DNA of 64,000 nt, from positions 30,637,925-30,701,924 of the forward strand of contig NC_089725.1 of NCBI RefSeq assembly GCF_035083965.1, read 5' to 3'. The stretch is from Branchiostoma lanceolatum. Its lineage: Eukaryota > Chordata > Leptocardii > Amphioxiformes > Branchiostomatidae. This document shows, one piece after another, positions 26,201-38,800 of the stretch (position 1 is the first letter of the stretch; each line of letters opens with the position of its first letter). The notes beneath the pieces were generated by a model. It saw only the letters and a program-made list of their open reading frames with translations. It had not been told where the DNA came from and did no database searches. A program made the translations under genes and the position numbers.

Positions 26201-27414
26201 TTAGGGCTTGCTGTATTAACACAAACACACATTCCTGAGTGATAACAAGATGGGGTGTTTATAACTAGAGTTAGCAACAGAGGGGAAAGAGTTGGTTGGA
26301 AGCCTGCAAGTATCGCAAGCAGCAAATTATGTGATCAAAGATTGGAGTGAAAAGGAAAACTACTATCCCTGTCCTTGGTGCTGAATTACGATCGAAGGGG
26401 AAACCAGAAGAATGTCACCACTTCTTGTTGACAATATATGATACATGTTCTTCTGGAAACAAGGCATTTTTCTTACCAAAATAAAAAATATGACAATAGT
26501 TTTATGTAGCTCTTGCGGCCTTTATTTTCTTCAAAAATTCGTGAATTCATTTATTTTCGATTCAATTTTGTCGGTAGGCGTGAAATGGAGTTTTAAGTTT
26601 GCTGTTGAAACAATACTGCAACATAAAAACACATTCACGGTGACATGACTCTGCAGTGGAGAGTCACTGCAAAAATAAAACAACTGCAAACAATTCAAAG
26701 ATGTAATGTTGTATAGAATACACATCTAGTATGCATCATCCAGTGGTAAGCAACTCAGTCCGCTTTTGGTCCAGTCTCCAGAGGGTAAAGACTGTGACTT
26801 CCTGGCTGTTTAGCACGACTGAAGTCCATTAAATTTGTGCAGAAGTAGCCATCACTGCCGAGAGTCTGCAAAACTGGTGTTTTCAGCAGAGGGCCTTTAC
26901 ACTTACATGTACAGCAGTAAAGAAAGATGGGTAGATATGATATGATATATACCCAATCTTTTTCCTCAGTTGCCACTGCAGGCCTGTGGAGCTAGTGTGT
27001 TGTACTGAAGGGTGGTTATGTCTAGCCAGGGTGCCATCCTATAGTTGGTTTTTCACGGCTCCCAGAGGCAAACATGGAAGCTGCAGAAAACCAGTTAGGA
27101 TGGCACCCTGGTTATGATATGATATACCCAGTAACCTCTACAGATTCAAATCTGCACTTCGCCCCATGTAGGTAGTGGCGTGTGTTCCTGACCTCATCAC
27201 CGTGGTGGACGCTGACTCGGGAACTCCCATCGCCACCGAGGAGCAGCGGTACGGCCTGCGGGTGGCCGTCCTGGTTCTCCCCGCCCCCCCTCTCCTCTGC
27301 ACACCTCAGGCACTGAAGGTGGTTGGACCTCAGGCGTTCGGCTATCCTGAAGATGTGATCTACTCATCTGTGGGAGAGTACAATTGTAATGAACCCATCC
27401 CTCCTAAACCTTAA
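14286..27414 (+). CDS. HyuA/oxoprolinase-type amidohydrolase fused to DUF917 (copy 1)
   Basis: Coding exons: 14286-14463, 15408-15559, 16311-16487, 17050-17267, 17660-17742, 18109-18206, 18707-18808, 19171 or 19273-19491, 19931-20041, 20812-20970, 21417-21585, 22584-22780, 23175-23227, 23557-23729, 24097-24317, 24911-25050, 25390-25573, 25946-26089, 27172-27414. All junctions are GT-AG and keep frame, giving 1006 aa (1040 with the longer exon 8). The N-terminal half has the two phosphate-binding motifs of the hydantoinase/oxoprolinase ATPase fold: GVDVGGTNTDAVVL near residue 7 and VIDIGGTTSDLG near 275. From about residue 580 comes a DUF917 domain (WVLSRWDVECLAVGAGILGC, then GGN and GDGV motifs); this family is now linked to S-methyl-thiohydantoin desulfurase. 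Known members act on hydantoin or oxoproline-type rings with ATP; the substrate here is unknown. It is probably cytosolic, with no signal peptide. The last intron found in copy 2 is absent here. Confidence 0.85.
14970..15140 (-). mobile_element. Retroposon 3' tail in intron 1
   Basis: It is the inverted counterpart of 11455-11540, starting with an AACTTTATTGCACAA tail. It is followed by AATTGCAAGTTCATGCCCGT, which resembles the sequence near 2970. Confidence 0.5.
16598..16960. repeat. Long (ACTC)n microsatellite in intron 3
   Basis: About 360 bp of CACT tetramers with CCAC, CTGACT and CCTT variants. The corresponding intron of copy 2 has only a pyrimidine-rich stretch, so the expansion came after the gene duplication. 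Confidence 0.95.
18195..18465. repeat. 30-bp minisatellite made from the exon 6 splice donor
   Basis: Nine units of ACCAGGGTCAAG/GTTAGACATT-type sequence run from the last codons of exon 6 into intron 6. Each unit repeats the exon end and its donor (AAG|GTTAGA). In copy 2 the same exon end (34291-34320) occurs once. Codon-phase reading keeps the first donor as the natural one. Confidence 0.92.
19171..19374 (+). repeat. In-frame 102-bp duplication of the start of exon 8
   Basis: The exon start (CGCCCAGTRCAGGTGGGTCC) and its acceptor occur at 19171 and again at 19273. The 102-bp unit keeps frame, so the upstream acceptor adds 34 residues that repeat the GPxSTGYGLVREGLVFGGS segment. Copy 2 has a single version (35405). 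Confidence 0.85.
19499..19546. repeat. (AATC)n microsatellite in intron 8
   Basis: Tandem AATC tetramers begin 8 bp after the exon 8 donor. Confidence 0.9.
19560..19805. mobile_element. Internal fragment of the transposon seen whole at 53990-54770
   Basis: It shares GAGAGCGTAATGTTTTCGG, ATGCTATGT and TATCCACCA, and the same order of motifs, with 54095-54335. The terminal repeats are missing here. Confidence 0.65.
20509..20682. mobile_element. Foldback MITE in intron 9
   Basis: Arms of about 80 bp pair: AATGATCCACTTTTCCCTT on the left against AAGGGAAAAGTGGGTCATT on the right, with GGTTTATGAGATGGTTATAG pairing near the centre. Most of the element is stem. Confidence 0.85.
22781..23174 (-). 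mobile_element. Transposon-filled intron 12 of copy 1 (tRNA-SINE)
   Basis: Almost the whole 394-bp intron is repeat. A fragment with CACCTTATGGCATAACACGCC (compare 24380 and 25760) is followed by a minus-strand tRNA-derived SINE. The complement of the latter near 23172 reads GGTGGCAAGGTGGTCCTGTG and then GGGTTGGAATCCC, a B-box. TGCAG occurs at both intron boundaries. Copy 2 has no intron here. Confidence 0.8.
23333..23455. repeat. Polypyrimidine tract in intron 13
   Basis: A CT-rich low-complexity run of about 120 bp. The matching intron of copy 2 has a similar run at 38516-38605. Confidence 0.85.
24345..24440. mobile_element. SINE-type fragment in intron 15
   Basis: TGAACCGCCCTTTGGCATAG, then AGCTTTGCAG and CAGCAGCTGGTTAGAT, match 25745-25830 and the start of the 22781-23174 intron. 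Confidence 0.55.
24660..24910 (+). repeat. 22-bp array resembling the exon 16 acceptor
   Basis: About ten degenerate units of TTGTTCTATTCCTGTGCTGATG run directly into the true acceptor TTCTATTCTTGTACAG|ATGTTTG. The unit thus resembles the branch-side tract, acceptor and first exon bases. A cryptic TTTGCAG lies at 24714-24720. Copy 2 has only two to three such units (39850-39913). Confidence 0.75.
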
Positions 27415-27460
27415 GTTAATATATGGACTGGAACACAAAAGAAGTCTGGTACACCTCAAC

Positions 27461-28250
27461 ACCTCAGGCACTAAAGGTGGTCGGACCTCTGGCCTCACCT
27501 GTGGGAGAGTACAGCTGTAACAAACCTATCCCTCCTAAACCTTAAGTTAATATATGGACTGGAACACAAAAGAACTCTGGTACACCTCAACACCTCAGGC
27601 ACTAAAGGTGGTCGGACCTCTGGCCTCACCTGTGGGAGAGTACACCTGTAATAAACCCATCGCTCCTAGATCTTAAAGACTGGTACACTCGTGTAGACCT
27701 CTGCACTCCTCAGGTACTTAAGGTGGTGGGACCTCAGGCATTCGGGTACTCTGAAGACGTGATCTACTCACCTGTTGGAGACTACAGCTGTAATGAACCC
27801 ATTCCTCCTAGACCTTAAAGAATGGTACACCTGTGTAGGCCTCTGAAGGCACTAAAGGTGGTGGGACCTCAGGCATTCGGCTACCCTGAAGACGTGATCT
27901 ACTCACCTGTGGGAGACTACGTACACCTGTAACCAGCCCGTCCCTCCTAAACCTTAAGGACTGGTACACAAAAGAACCCAACACACTTATCGAGAACACT
28001 GGTACACCTGCAGGCACTGAAGGTGGTGGGACCTCAGGCTTTTGGCTACCCTGAAGACGTGATCTACTCACCTGTGGGAGACTACACCTGTAACCATCCC
28101 ATCCCTCCTAAACCTTAAGGAGTGGTACACCTGTACACAACTCTGCACATCTGAGGCACTTACAAGTGGTGGGACCTCTGATCATCTGGCTATCATGGAG
28201 ACATGACCTGACTCAACTGATGTAACCATCCTATCCCCTAATTTACCTTA
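27461..28250 (+). pseudogene. Tandem array of six terminal-exon copies after HyuA copy 1
   Basis: Copies of the last coding exon segment lie at about 27461-27545, 27592-27675, 27698-27818, 27847-27957, 28011-28119 and 28141-28250. The third and fifth keep the complete reading frame through VVGPQAFGY and EDVIYSPVG to the same stop. The first two have an internal deletion, the fourth has a frameshift, and the sixth is worn. The fifth follows an acceptor-like CACCTGCAG. They lie in the presumed 3' UTR, so they are either relics or alternative last exons. Confidence 0.85.
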
Positions 28251-28454
28251 AGAACTGGCCAAAAGCTGATCATTTTAGGTTTAGAAAGACAAAGATATTG
28301 ACCTGTGATCTTTGGAACTGCATTCTTGATATCTCAAGGATATTGGTGAAGAAACCATGTTTATCAATTCCTTAGAACTTCAATCGGGATTCATTTATTC
28401 AATTTGTATATTTTGTCTGACCCTTACCAATTCCCTCATGTCAAAGTTTGAATG

Positions 28455-28460
28455 AATAAA
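28455..28460 (+). terminator. Candidate polyadenylation signal of HyuA copy 1
   Basis: AATAAA lies about 1 kb past the stop codon, downstream of the terminal-exon array. If it is used, the array is part of the mRNA. Confidence 0.45.
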
Positions 28461-29829
28461 GCGTTTTTAAAGAGAAAGTTGCAACTCACATTACTTTATC
28501 AGAGCAAGAACAAACATTTAATAGTTTAAACAAGGTTTTTGTATGAAGATATTCCAATGTTACCAAACATATGTCCTAATGTCCTCTGTTCACAAATTGT
28601 GGTACTTTTTGAAACAGAACATTTATTTTCAAATGAGAAATGCTTTCTTTATATATCTTTGTACTACCATCACTTGAGAAATAAATTCAATGATATCATT
28701 CTAAGTCTTGTTAATGTTGCTGACATCACACTTCCGCCAACGCTTTTCTTTGGCCACCTCTGAAAGGCGGGTTTCTGAAACGTGGGTTTCAGAGCCAAAT
28801 GTAGCACTGAAGTCAGTCGGCATTTTTGACAGCCTATTAACGGCAGCGGACACGTTAAATGACTTGACTAAGTCACTTGACTTGACAAATGGAGATATAG
28901 TTTTGGGTGTGTGTGTGTTTGTGTTTCCGGACTTTTATAGTCAGCATAACTCGAGATCCTCTGGATGAATTACACATGTATGATGCTATTTTTCATGTGG
29001 GTAGGTGTTGGGAAGACGAAAGTCAATGTCGATTTTCGGCCCCCTGGTATGTAACCTTGGTACTGCAGCAGAACTTTTTGGTGGTAGATAGCTTGTGATG
29101 TAAGAAAGAAGTGGTGTAGGTTTGGGCCCCCTAGCAGCTTGCCCTGGAACTGCAGGGGTGTTTTTTGTCAAAATCTTCGAACTGAACAATGGAATGACGG
29201 ATTTCTATGATATTTAGTATGCAGGTAGCTTAGACAAAGATGTACATAATGAAGTACAAATTATGCAAATTGGCACCAATTTGCATAATTAATGAGGAAT
29301 AATATAGTTGCTGTGTTTTCCTACATTTACACTATAGGACTCATACATGACGTTACATGACCAAGCATAGATTATGCAAATGTGGAGGTCATTTGCATAA
29401 TGAAAATATTTCATGGAGATATGAGGTCTCTTGTTGAGATTGAAATTGATTTTCGAGGTCTTGTTTCGGTGCTGTTTTATATTATATTACAGGCTAGAAT
29501 GGGCACAATCAATTGGAGTGTCTGCCCTTGTCTTTAATAGCCTCCACCAGGCCCTCCTACGGGCGTATGGATCGTAGAATTCGGCAGAATTAGCCAGTAG
29601 AGTCAGGCCACGGTGAAGATCACATTTCGCGGAGCCTACAAATAAAACCCTGGCAAATATTCTCCCTATAGTCGGCGTAGTTTAGTCTGGTAGAGACTAT
29701 CAGACTGCATTGTCCCCCGATAACCCCCTTGCCTTGGCCGACTTTTATTGGCGTTCGAAATAGAACAGGGGGCGTGGCTTCGGGACCGGCAGTCTATAAA
29801 GTAGGTCATGGTCAGTGTCTGGTTTGGAC
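28461..29829. repeat. Spacer between the two HyuA genes, mostly repeats
   Basis: A family L element spans about 28905-29420: GTGTTTGTGTTTCCGGACTT, a TGCAGCAGAACTT motif, and paired ATGCAAAT/ATTTGCAT sites near 29265-29400. A TAGCCTCCACCAGGCC-family element follows at 29537-29700, then a transposon end at 29743-29797. No further exon is seen. Confidence 0.65.
29743..29829 (+). promoter_or_regulatory. Transposon terminus and TATA-like motif directly upstream of HyuA copy 2
   Basis: The stretch 29749-29797 matches, inverted, the left end of the element at 53990-54770 (complement motifs ATAGACYG, AAGCCACGCCCCCTGTTC, ATTTCGAA). TATAAA at 29795-29800 straddles the transposon/host junction, 30 bp before the ATG. 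Whether it drives transcription is unknown, and the spacing would leave almost no 5' UTR. Confidence 0.45.
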
Positions 29830-32800
29830 ATGGCGGCGCTGTTTTCTATCGGAGTGGACGTTGGCGGCACGAACACGGACGCCGTGGTGCTACAGGTGGA
29901 CCGGGTGGTCTGCTGGAGCAAACAGGTGACAACACGGGACGTCACCGCGGGAGTGGCCCGGGCCGTCAGGGCGGTACTCAAGCAGCTCAAGGAAAAGAAC
30001 CTACAAGGTATAAGGCGAGGCGGGTCCCATAACTTCGACACTACCATAAGTCCATAACTTCGAACGAGTTTTTATATGTAACGTTATTATGCCGAAGCGA
30101 ATCATGTTTGTTTTCATCAACAGTGCTCGATAAAAACGTTTTAAAGAACGTCAGAGTTTTACGATGTCCCCAGATGACCCAAAATTCGGTTCACTATAAG
30201 TTCATGCATTATAAGAGCTGTCGTCAGCATGCAATACGGAGTTGTGTATATAGTGAACCGAATTTGGGGTCATCTAGGGACATGGTTACGCTGGAGCAAA
30301 GGTCACAGCGTATACATAGTGGCGGTGATAGTAATTATTAGGAGCTAGGGGAACAGCTAACTGTCTGCAATATTGAGGTAATGCCAAGCCTTAAGCCCAG
30401 GTGAATAGACAAACCAGCCACCTTATTTGCACAATCAATGTGATAAGACAAAACAAGAAATACTAGTGCACAAAAGCTGTAACTAGCATGAACCCAAATC
30501 CAGCACTGAATGAACACAAAATGCAACACAAGAGTTGTGAATGTTCCAAAAACATGCGTAAAACGCTGAGAATGAGCCAGATCCTTACATCTGCTTGGAC
30601 AATGGGGTTCAGGCCGTTTACGATCATGTCCCCAGATGACCCCAAATTCGGTTCACTATATAACTCAACTCTATTGCATTCAGAGGACAGCTCTTATATA
30701 TATAATGCATGAACTTGGTTCTTACCATTTTTATTCAGCACTGTTGATGAAAACAAACATGACATTGCTTCTTCATATCAAATAAGGCCACACCAATTTA
30801 ATTTCTTGGTTAACAGATTTTTTTGGTAAAATTTTATCACGAGGACATCATGAAAATAGAAGGCTGGGGTGAAAACTTGCACCTGACCCTGTTCACTGCC
30901 TGAAACTGTGTGCACCAAAGTACAGACTTTCCTCTCAGATTCTGTTTTCATGTTGATTTTCAAAAATTCTGTTAACCAAGAAATTAAATTGGTGTGGCCT
31001 AGAATAAATTGAAAATTAATGGCTAAGCTGATAAGTGACAACCATATCCTCATGGTTCAGAAGTATGATTACTTACCACTAGACCATTGCAAGCTTCAAC
31101 ATAACATTTTTTATTCAATCCATTTCTGTGAATTATTGTAAATGTTCTTCTTTTATCATTAGTAGTACATTTTATTCATAGATGCATAGATTTTGATCCC
31201 AGTGAAATACAATCTCGACTGAAATTTCAAATTTTGAAAACGTAAACTTATTTCTTTCGAGTGTTCGTGGTGATTTTGAGTTCGCATTAATGAAACAATA
31301 GTAGCGCTACAGCCACACAATGGAACGGCTTTTCCCGGTGGTTTTAAGTTTGCTGTAAAGAGGTCAATTCGAAAACCGTGAATATAAAATCACAGCAAAC
31401 ATTTCAGTCTGCATTTGCAGTAGTTGTCTGTAAAGTCTTGTTACAGTATTGAAATCTCCTCCATGCCCCCCATCAGGCACCATCTCTCGGGTGAACATCG
31501 GCACCACTCATTTTGTGAACGCCCTGGTGCAGAGGCGGGACCTGGTGCCCGTGTCCGTGGTGCGGCTGTGCGGCACGGCGTCGCGGGCGCTGCCGCCGTT
31601 CTGCGACTTTCCCAAGGACCTGAAGAAGGTACTGTAGTTTGGGGGGTCTGACACCTGACACCAGCACTACCCGTCAAGCGCAGCAGATTCATCAACATGT
31701 TGATGTTGGCTGCCGAACCACAAAGAAGAAGAAGACATATTATCCACAATACTTGTCGCTGCACATACATGCTGGGAATCGTGAACGATCTTATTCTTTT
31801 ACTTTTGTGGGGACTTAGTTCCATTTGTGGAAGGGGAAAGTAGTTTTTTGCAACATTTTGAGTTGTGGATAGCTCTTTGGTCAGAGAGTAAGTGGTATAG
31901 ATTTTGGCCCTCTAGCGGCTTTTTTAGAACTGCAGGAGCAGGTTTTGCTTCAGACTTTGAAAGAGAATAACTCAAGGGGTTGATGGATGGTCATTATTTT
32001 GGTATGTAGATAGCTTGAGTGATGATTTACATAAGCAAATACTATTTATGCAAATAAGTATCTAATTTGCATAATCAACGAGGAAAGTTTATTTGGTTGG
32101 TGAGTATGCACTTTTTTTTTTCCACTGGCGCATGTCCAAGCCTGCAGGATGAAATGGCTGGTTTTGCCCAGGTTCAAAGTAGTTGTTGCTTCAGGCTTGG
32201 CCAGTGTCGAAAGTCAAACAGGAAAATACATATTACTTTTTTTTAAAGCCAGAATTAGCAACAAATTCAAAATGATGACTGAAATACGAAATTCACAAAA
32301 TGAAGGTTTGAGATCTTTTACTTCTTGTTCATTCTTACAGGTTGTGTGTGGGTCGTACCACCTGGTGAACGGGGGTGTGCAGTTTGATGGGCAGGAGATC
32401 TCATCCCTGGAGGAGGAGGAGCTGAGGACCTGCATCAGGACCATCCGGGACGAGGGAGGGAGGAACGTGGTCATCGCTGGAGTCTTCTCACCCGTCGCCC
32501 CGCAACAGGAGGAGAAGGTGAGTGAAGAACTTTAAAACTATTTCCTTTCTTTCTTTGTTTCTTTCTTCCTTCTTTCCTTCCCTCCTTAGATCCTTTCTTC
32601 CTTCCTTCTATCCTTCCTTCCTTCTTTCCTTCCTTTCTTATTTTCTTCCTTCTCTCCATCCCCCCCATTTGTTCCTTATTGAGTTTATTGAGTTTATTGA
32701 GATACCCTTTAGCCCCCCTAGGGGGCTAATCTTCCAGGGCTCATACAATGTAAACCCTACATGTACTTATAATAAGTTATATCCTTTCCTGCAGGTGTTT

Positions 32801-35800
32801 TTATTTAATTCATTTATTCTAATCTACCGGTACATCATTCTTTTTGAGAGATCATCAATAATCCAGTTCATTGATGCTTAAATCAGAACTTCAAGTTCTT
32901 CAAGGTCTCAGAAAGACTCAGGCTTTCTTCTTTGTGTAACAAATGGCCTATCTAAAGCCTTGCTACTCACTCTTGCAGTATGGATCACTGTCAACCTATT
33001 CTAGCTAAGTTTAATGATTGACAACAGCCTGGCTACACACTACTTGTCCCATGTCATGGGTCACTGCATCTGAGGACTCATACTTGGTCTCACACTACAG
33101 TTACACTCTGGGTCTCATGTTACAGTCCTACACTTGAATCCCTCCAGGTTGCGGAGCTGTTCCGTGCGGAGTTCCCGGAGGTCAGCCTGACGCTGTCCCA
33201 CGAGGTCGGGCAGATTGGTTTGCTGGAGAGGGAGAACGCGGCCGTCCTGAACGAGTGCCTGAAGCCTCTGTGCCACAGGACGGTGGAGGCGTTCAGACAG
33301 GCACTGAACGCACTGGGACTGACCTGCCCCTTCTACCTCACACAGAACGACGGGACACTCATCAGGTGAGAGTTTATTTCAGCTTATTACAGGTTTGCGT
33401 AGCAAAACCTATATTGGCTTCCTTTGCGTCCATGGGTGCCGCCATTTTGTTTACCATCATGTTAAGGGAGTGGTGTATGATAGGAAGTGACAAAAAGAAG
33501 AATGGGTGTTGTTATATCATCAATAGTAGTGCATGCTTTGGTCTAGTTCAAAGCAATCCTAGTCTCGTGTCCATTCGTACTTCTATAGGTCTATGAAGGT
33601 TAGACAACCTTTAGAACGTTGCATAATACATGCTTGATGTTTGTATTTCAGTGCTGAGCAGACGTTGGAGTTCCCTGTTCGCACGTTTGCGTCTGGACCA
33701 ACCAACAGCATGAGGGGGGCAGCCTTCCTGTCAGGTGGGACGCTTCAATAGTGTTTGAATTGTTACTGTAAAGGTGTGGGGCCGGAGTTGATTTCATTGA
33801 TAAAAGGGGAATGGAGGTCTTCCCCTTGTTACAGTGTTTTAAGTTTGCGCTTGAAACAATTCAGTAGTACCGTTACGGTTAGTACTGTACATTAGAAATG
33901 CATATATTGACTCAAAGATCTGATTCCTAACCTGTTTCAGTGTCACAAGGAATGATTACTGTAGGGTGTCCCTGTCATAGTTGAGGTCCTGGTTCTGGTA
34001 ACTGGGAGACCCTAGTTCCAATCGGGGAAAGGCATTCTGGTTGGAGCTGCATTTGTCTTTAAGAAGGGATGGAAAATGGGGGTTCCATGATTGAGAAACT
34101 GCCTCGAGTGTGTTTTTAACAGCCTCATTACTCAGATGGGTACCTACGTACTGCCTATACTTCAGATGAATGAACGAATGAATGCACATATCTATTGGTC
34201 ACAGATGTTGCAGATGCCATCGTGATTGACATCGGAGGCACCACTTCTGATCTGGGATGTCTGATGGGGGGATTTCCTCGGCAGGCGTCAACCAGGGTCA
34301 AGGTGAGACATTTGTAGTGCATCTGCAGTGTTTTTTTTTTTTTATTGTGACCTGGTTTGGATCTTGAATGTTGCTCCCTGGTTGGTTTTCAGTTGATGTT
34401 TTTATCAGTTGAGAAATGCAGGCCCCGCCCGGAATCTTACAGGTAATACATTGAACCTATCGGTATATATCTGATTAGAAACTTGTGCTCATTGCATATA
34501 CAGTCAAAAGTAAATCTGAAGTACAGCAAAAGTACCTCAGACGTACTGCAAATTAAAGTACCTCAGAAGATAACATCTGGTCTATGTGGACAGGTGGCTT
34601 ACTATAGATGGGATTCCTTAATGCTTGTGTCAATTGGAAAGATCATCTAAGGAAATCCCCTGAAATAGTGGTCGCATTGGCCGGGTGGTCCTTATGTAGA
34701 GGCGGTCACAGGTTTGAATGTAACTCCTTGCATAAAACTATGCACCTCTGTATTAAACCATAATTTGTAAGCTATAAACATGGATGGAGATAGATTGGAT
34801 CCTGAATTGTTCCCGTCTTCCTCATGACAGGTGGGCGGAGTCACCACAAACTTCCGCATGCCGGACGTCCTGAGCATTGGGCTGGGAGGGGGATCTGTTG
34901 TCAGACAGACGGATGGGGCCGAGGGAAATCAGGTAATTTCATAACTGACTTTCTTTGTGCAAACCTTTCAGTTCCAGAGAGCATCCACTATTTTTCATCA
35001 GTGACTGAAAAACTCTTCATCAGCCACTGCACTCAGATGAAAGACTGACAGTGGATGCTATCTGAAACATCTGACGCAGTAGAGGATTTATTTTGTGTAA
35101 CGTAATGTTCTACCTGTCAGGGATGTCCCTGAAGGTAGCAGTCTCACAGTTGAGCTCCTGGTTCCTATAAGTTGGTAACTGGGAGACCCTGGTTCAAACC
35201 CCGGGACAGGACATCTTGGTTGGGGCTGCACCCGTCTTTTGGAAGGGACGTAAAATGAGGGTCCCGTGTTTGAGGAGGTGCTTTAAGCACATTAAAGGGG
35301 AAGGGCTAGCAACCTCTCCCTGTAAAAAGTATACCTTGCTGCAGTAATGACAAGGTGAACAACAATAACAACAATGTTTGACGTACCTCTAAAACCTTTC
35401 CCAGCCCCCAGTGCAGGTGGGTCCCAGCAGTACGGGGTACGGCCTGGTGCGGGAGGGTCTGGTGTTCGGGGGCTCCACCCTGACCGCCACCGACGTGGCC
35501 GTGGCCGCAGGACTGGCCGACCTGGGCGACCCCGGTCATGTGACCAGTCTGGACCGGGTCCTGGTGCAGCGGGCGGTGGACAGGATACACCAGATGGTCG
35601 AGGAGGCCATCGACCAGGTCAAGGTGGGAAGTAGCATTACCCATTCTTTAGAAAGTCTGAGAAGTATTGTTCTCAGTGCCATGAATGTTTCTATGATTCC
35701 AATGAAACATTTAGAAGGTATGAACAAATTTCAGAATTTTAGGAAACCATGAAATGTATATTACAAATACATGTAGATTTAATTATAACTAATTCTGAAG

Positions 35801-38800
35801 AATAGCAACAAGCACCCACATGGTGATTTGGAATGTCCACTCTGGTGGATCGTATGAATTCCATAAAATAACATATTCCGTAAAACAGTAAGCTAAACTG
35901 ACAGAGGAATTGATTTTACCATGATTCTTTTTCCAGCTGAGTGGTGAGGAACAGCCCATTCTTCTGGTGGGGGGTGGCACCATCCTGGTGGATGGAAAGA
36001 GAAACATCAGCGGAGCGTCAAGCATTCAGAAACCTCAGCATTACCAGGTCAGGCTAATGTATAATGTATATCAAATTCCATACAACTGTTCACTTTCAAC
36101 TTTGTGAATTGTACTGATATTAACCTTGGTGTTGTTTTAGACATGTCAATTGACATGGCTGGCAGAGCTTTAGCTGTCTTCATCTCTCTGTCTCTCTTTC
36201 TCTCTCTTTTTCTGGTTTGAAGTGCAAAGTGAACCGGTCAGTATTGCCCTGAGGAAGGTGACAGATGGTCACCAAAATATCGGCTAGGTACAATCAAGGA
36301 GGTTTTATATAGAAGGAGAGCGGACGGGCTTAATAAGTGCCCCTCTGGGTCCTTTTGTTTCACCCCACTGTAACCCATTGTGTATCGCGTTGACTTTTCA
36401 CACCCGTTATACACATAGTACAATAGAGACTTAGCCCGTCCGCTCTCCTTCTATATAAAACCACCTTGGTACAATGTCTAAAAGCTTGGTTTTGTACAAA
36501 GAGTTTAATTGTTGACTGACTCACCAACATGATGAAACTATCCCCTGACCAGGTGGCTAATGCGGTGGGAGCAGCGCTGGGCCAGGTCAGCGGGACTGTG
36601 GACAGGGTGGTTAACCTGGCGCAGACGTCTCGGGACGAGGCCATCAGGAGGGCGAAAGCAGACGCCACTCAGCAGGCCGTGGCTGCTGGCGCAGTGCAAA
36701 GCACGGTGGAGGTTAGACATAAATAAACAGAATTATAGCAAAGTAGATATTTTCTTAAAACAACAGATATGATTCAGTTCAAGTGTATGAAGGTGTAGAA
36801 CTCAATAGTAGAACTGTAGGAGGAGACCTAGAAAGGTCCCAGAGGTAGACTCAGACCAGAGTTGATGTAGCGTATAGCTAATATTAATATATGATAGCGA
36901 GGCTCACGTTGTGTTGGATCATTCTGTTCTGTAAATAGAGTAACATCCTAGAGTACAAGGCCGAGTCCATTGCCTCAAAGGTTCATCTGTGACGGTATAC
37001 AACATATTTACACGATATTTCCGAACACAAAGTAAAGCTCTTACCAACAAAGGTGCCTGTCTGTTGCAATTGGTATTGGGCCCCGTCTCCGGTTCAGTGT
37101 CCAATATTCTGAGGGAAAAAAGGAAACATGATGTTAAAATCAGAAGGCTATTTACCCACCACTAATACATGTACAAAGCAATGCCTGTGATCCATGTCAG
37201 GTAAACTGATTGTTTTGTGCAACAAAGGACCATTGCTCACCAACAAATATTCAAATAGTCTAATTTGTGAACAAAATCTGTGTGGAATAAGCTTTTCATA
37301 TGCTGCATGCATAGGCATAATATGAACTGTTATCCACACCTAACATTCTAATGACTAAATTCAATTATTCAAAAAACTTACCAGTGTCTTTGTTGCAGAT
37401 TACAGAAGTGAGTGAGGTCCCCCTAGCATACTTACCCAGTAATGCAACCAAAGTAACAGTGAAGGCAGTGGGGCAGCTGCAGGACATACTCACAGGCAGT
37501 GGCGCTGACTTAGCTGACATCGACACTGATACCATGGCATCGGAGCAGCAAACAGTAGAGGAAGATGGTAAATTTCCTTCATTTTGTGCTTTTTGTACTT
37601 TTCATGTCAGATCCTTTTGCACTCAACTCTTTCAAGAATGCTGTATAGTATAAAAGTAACTGATAAAAGTATGTAGAGTAAAATCTTTTCCTGTACAGTC
37701 AAATGAGCCACCTGACCATGGTGGCCACTTTTTGATGATCCCTTATCTTATAATTTTTCCCACTTCGGTGTAAAACACCAGCTAATGTTTCAGTCCCATT
37801 CCCAATCCGGGGCCCGGCCGGGCTGTTTGCGAAAACAAAAAATGAAGAAGCATATCAAGAAAATACACAATATATGTTCAGGAGTAATTTTTCACGTTTT
37901 GTGTCTTATGTAGTCTTTTATACTGTATTATATTTTTCGTTCCCACAAGCTGCCCGGCCGGGCCCTGGATTAGAAATGGGACTGAAGCATTAGCAAGCGT
38001 GCGGCATGGATGCAGCTGTTTGACAGTACATTAGGTCAATCATAATTACTCACTATTCTCTTAATTCCAGGTGCTGACACAGGACCCCCTCCTATTCCTC
38101 CCGCTTCCCTGGCCAGCCACCTGCCGACCCTTCAGGAGACGGAGCCCAAGATCGACCCCGAGACGGGGGCCTGGGTGCTGAGCCGCTGGGACGTGGAGTG
38201 TCTGGCTGTGGGCACGGGGATCCTTGGGTGCGGCGGTGGAGGGAGCCCACGGCTGGGCTGGCTGCAGCTACTACGGGCGCTGGAACAGGGCAGGAGAATC
38301 AGAGTCATTGCGCCGGAGAGGTGAGGATCTGAGTAACTGATCTCCATTTGGTTGCATTTCTTCCAACAAATCTAAGGTAATAGCTTCTTCTTTTGCACCA
38401 TAGATCAGATGAACAAAGTTTAACCCTTACCCGATCTGAGTCACATTAAGGCATCAATCAATGATATCGGTGTTGTTGATTTGTATGTTGCTTACTTAGT
38501 ACGGTATGTTTGATATCTTCCCCTCTCTCTTCCTCTTTCCCTCTCTCCCCTTCTTTTTCCCTCCTACTCTTTCTCTCTCCCTCCCCCCCTCTCTCTTGCT
38601 TTTCTGGTTTAATCCAACTTCTGTTCTTGACCCCCTGGCCCAGACTAGGCACCACCCCAGCCCTGACTGGTTCTGTGGCCACTGTGGCCTTCATGGGCGC
38701 TCCGACCATCTGGATCGAGAAGTTATTCGGCGGGAATGAGACGCAGGACGCGCTGCAGTGTGTGAAGGACCTGAGCGCTGCCGGCTGTAATGATAGACAC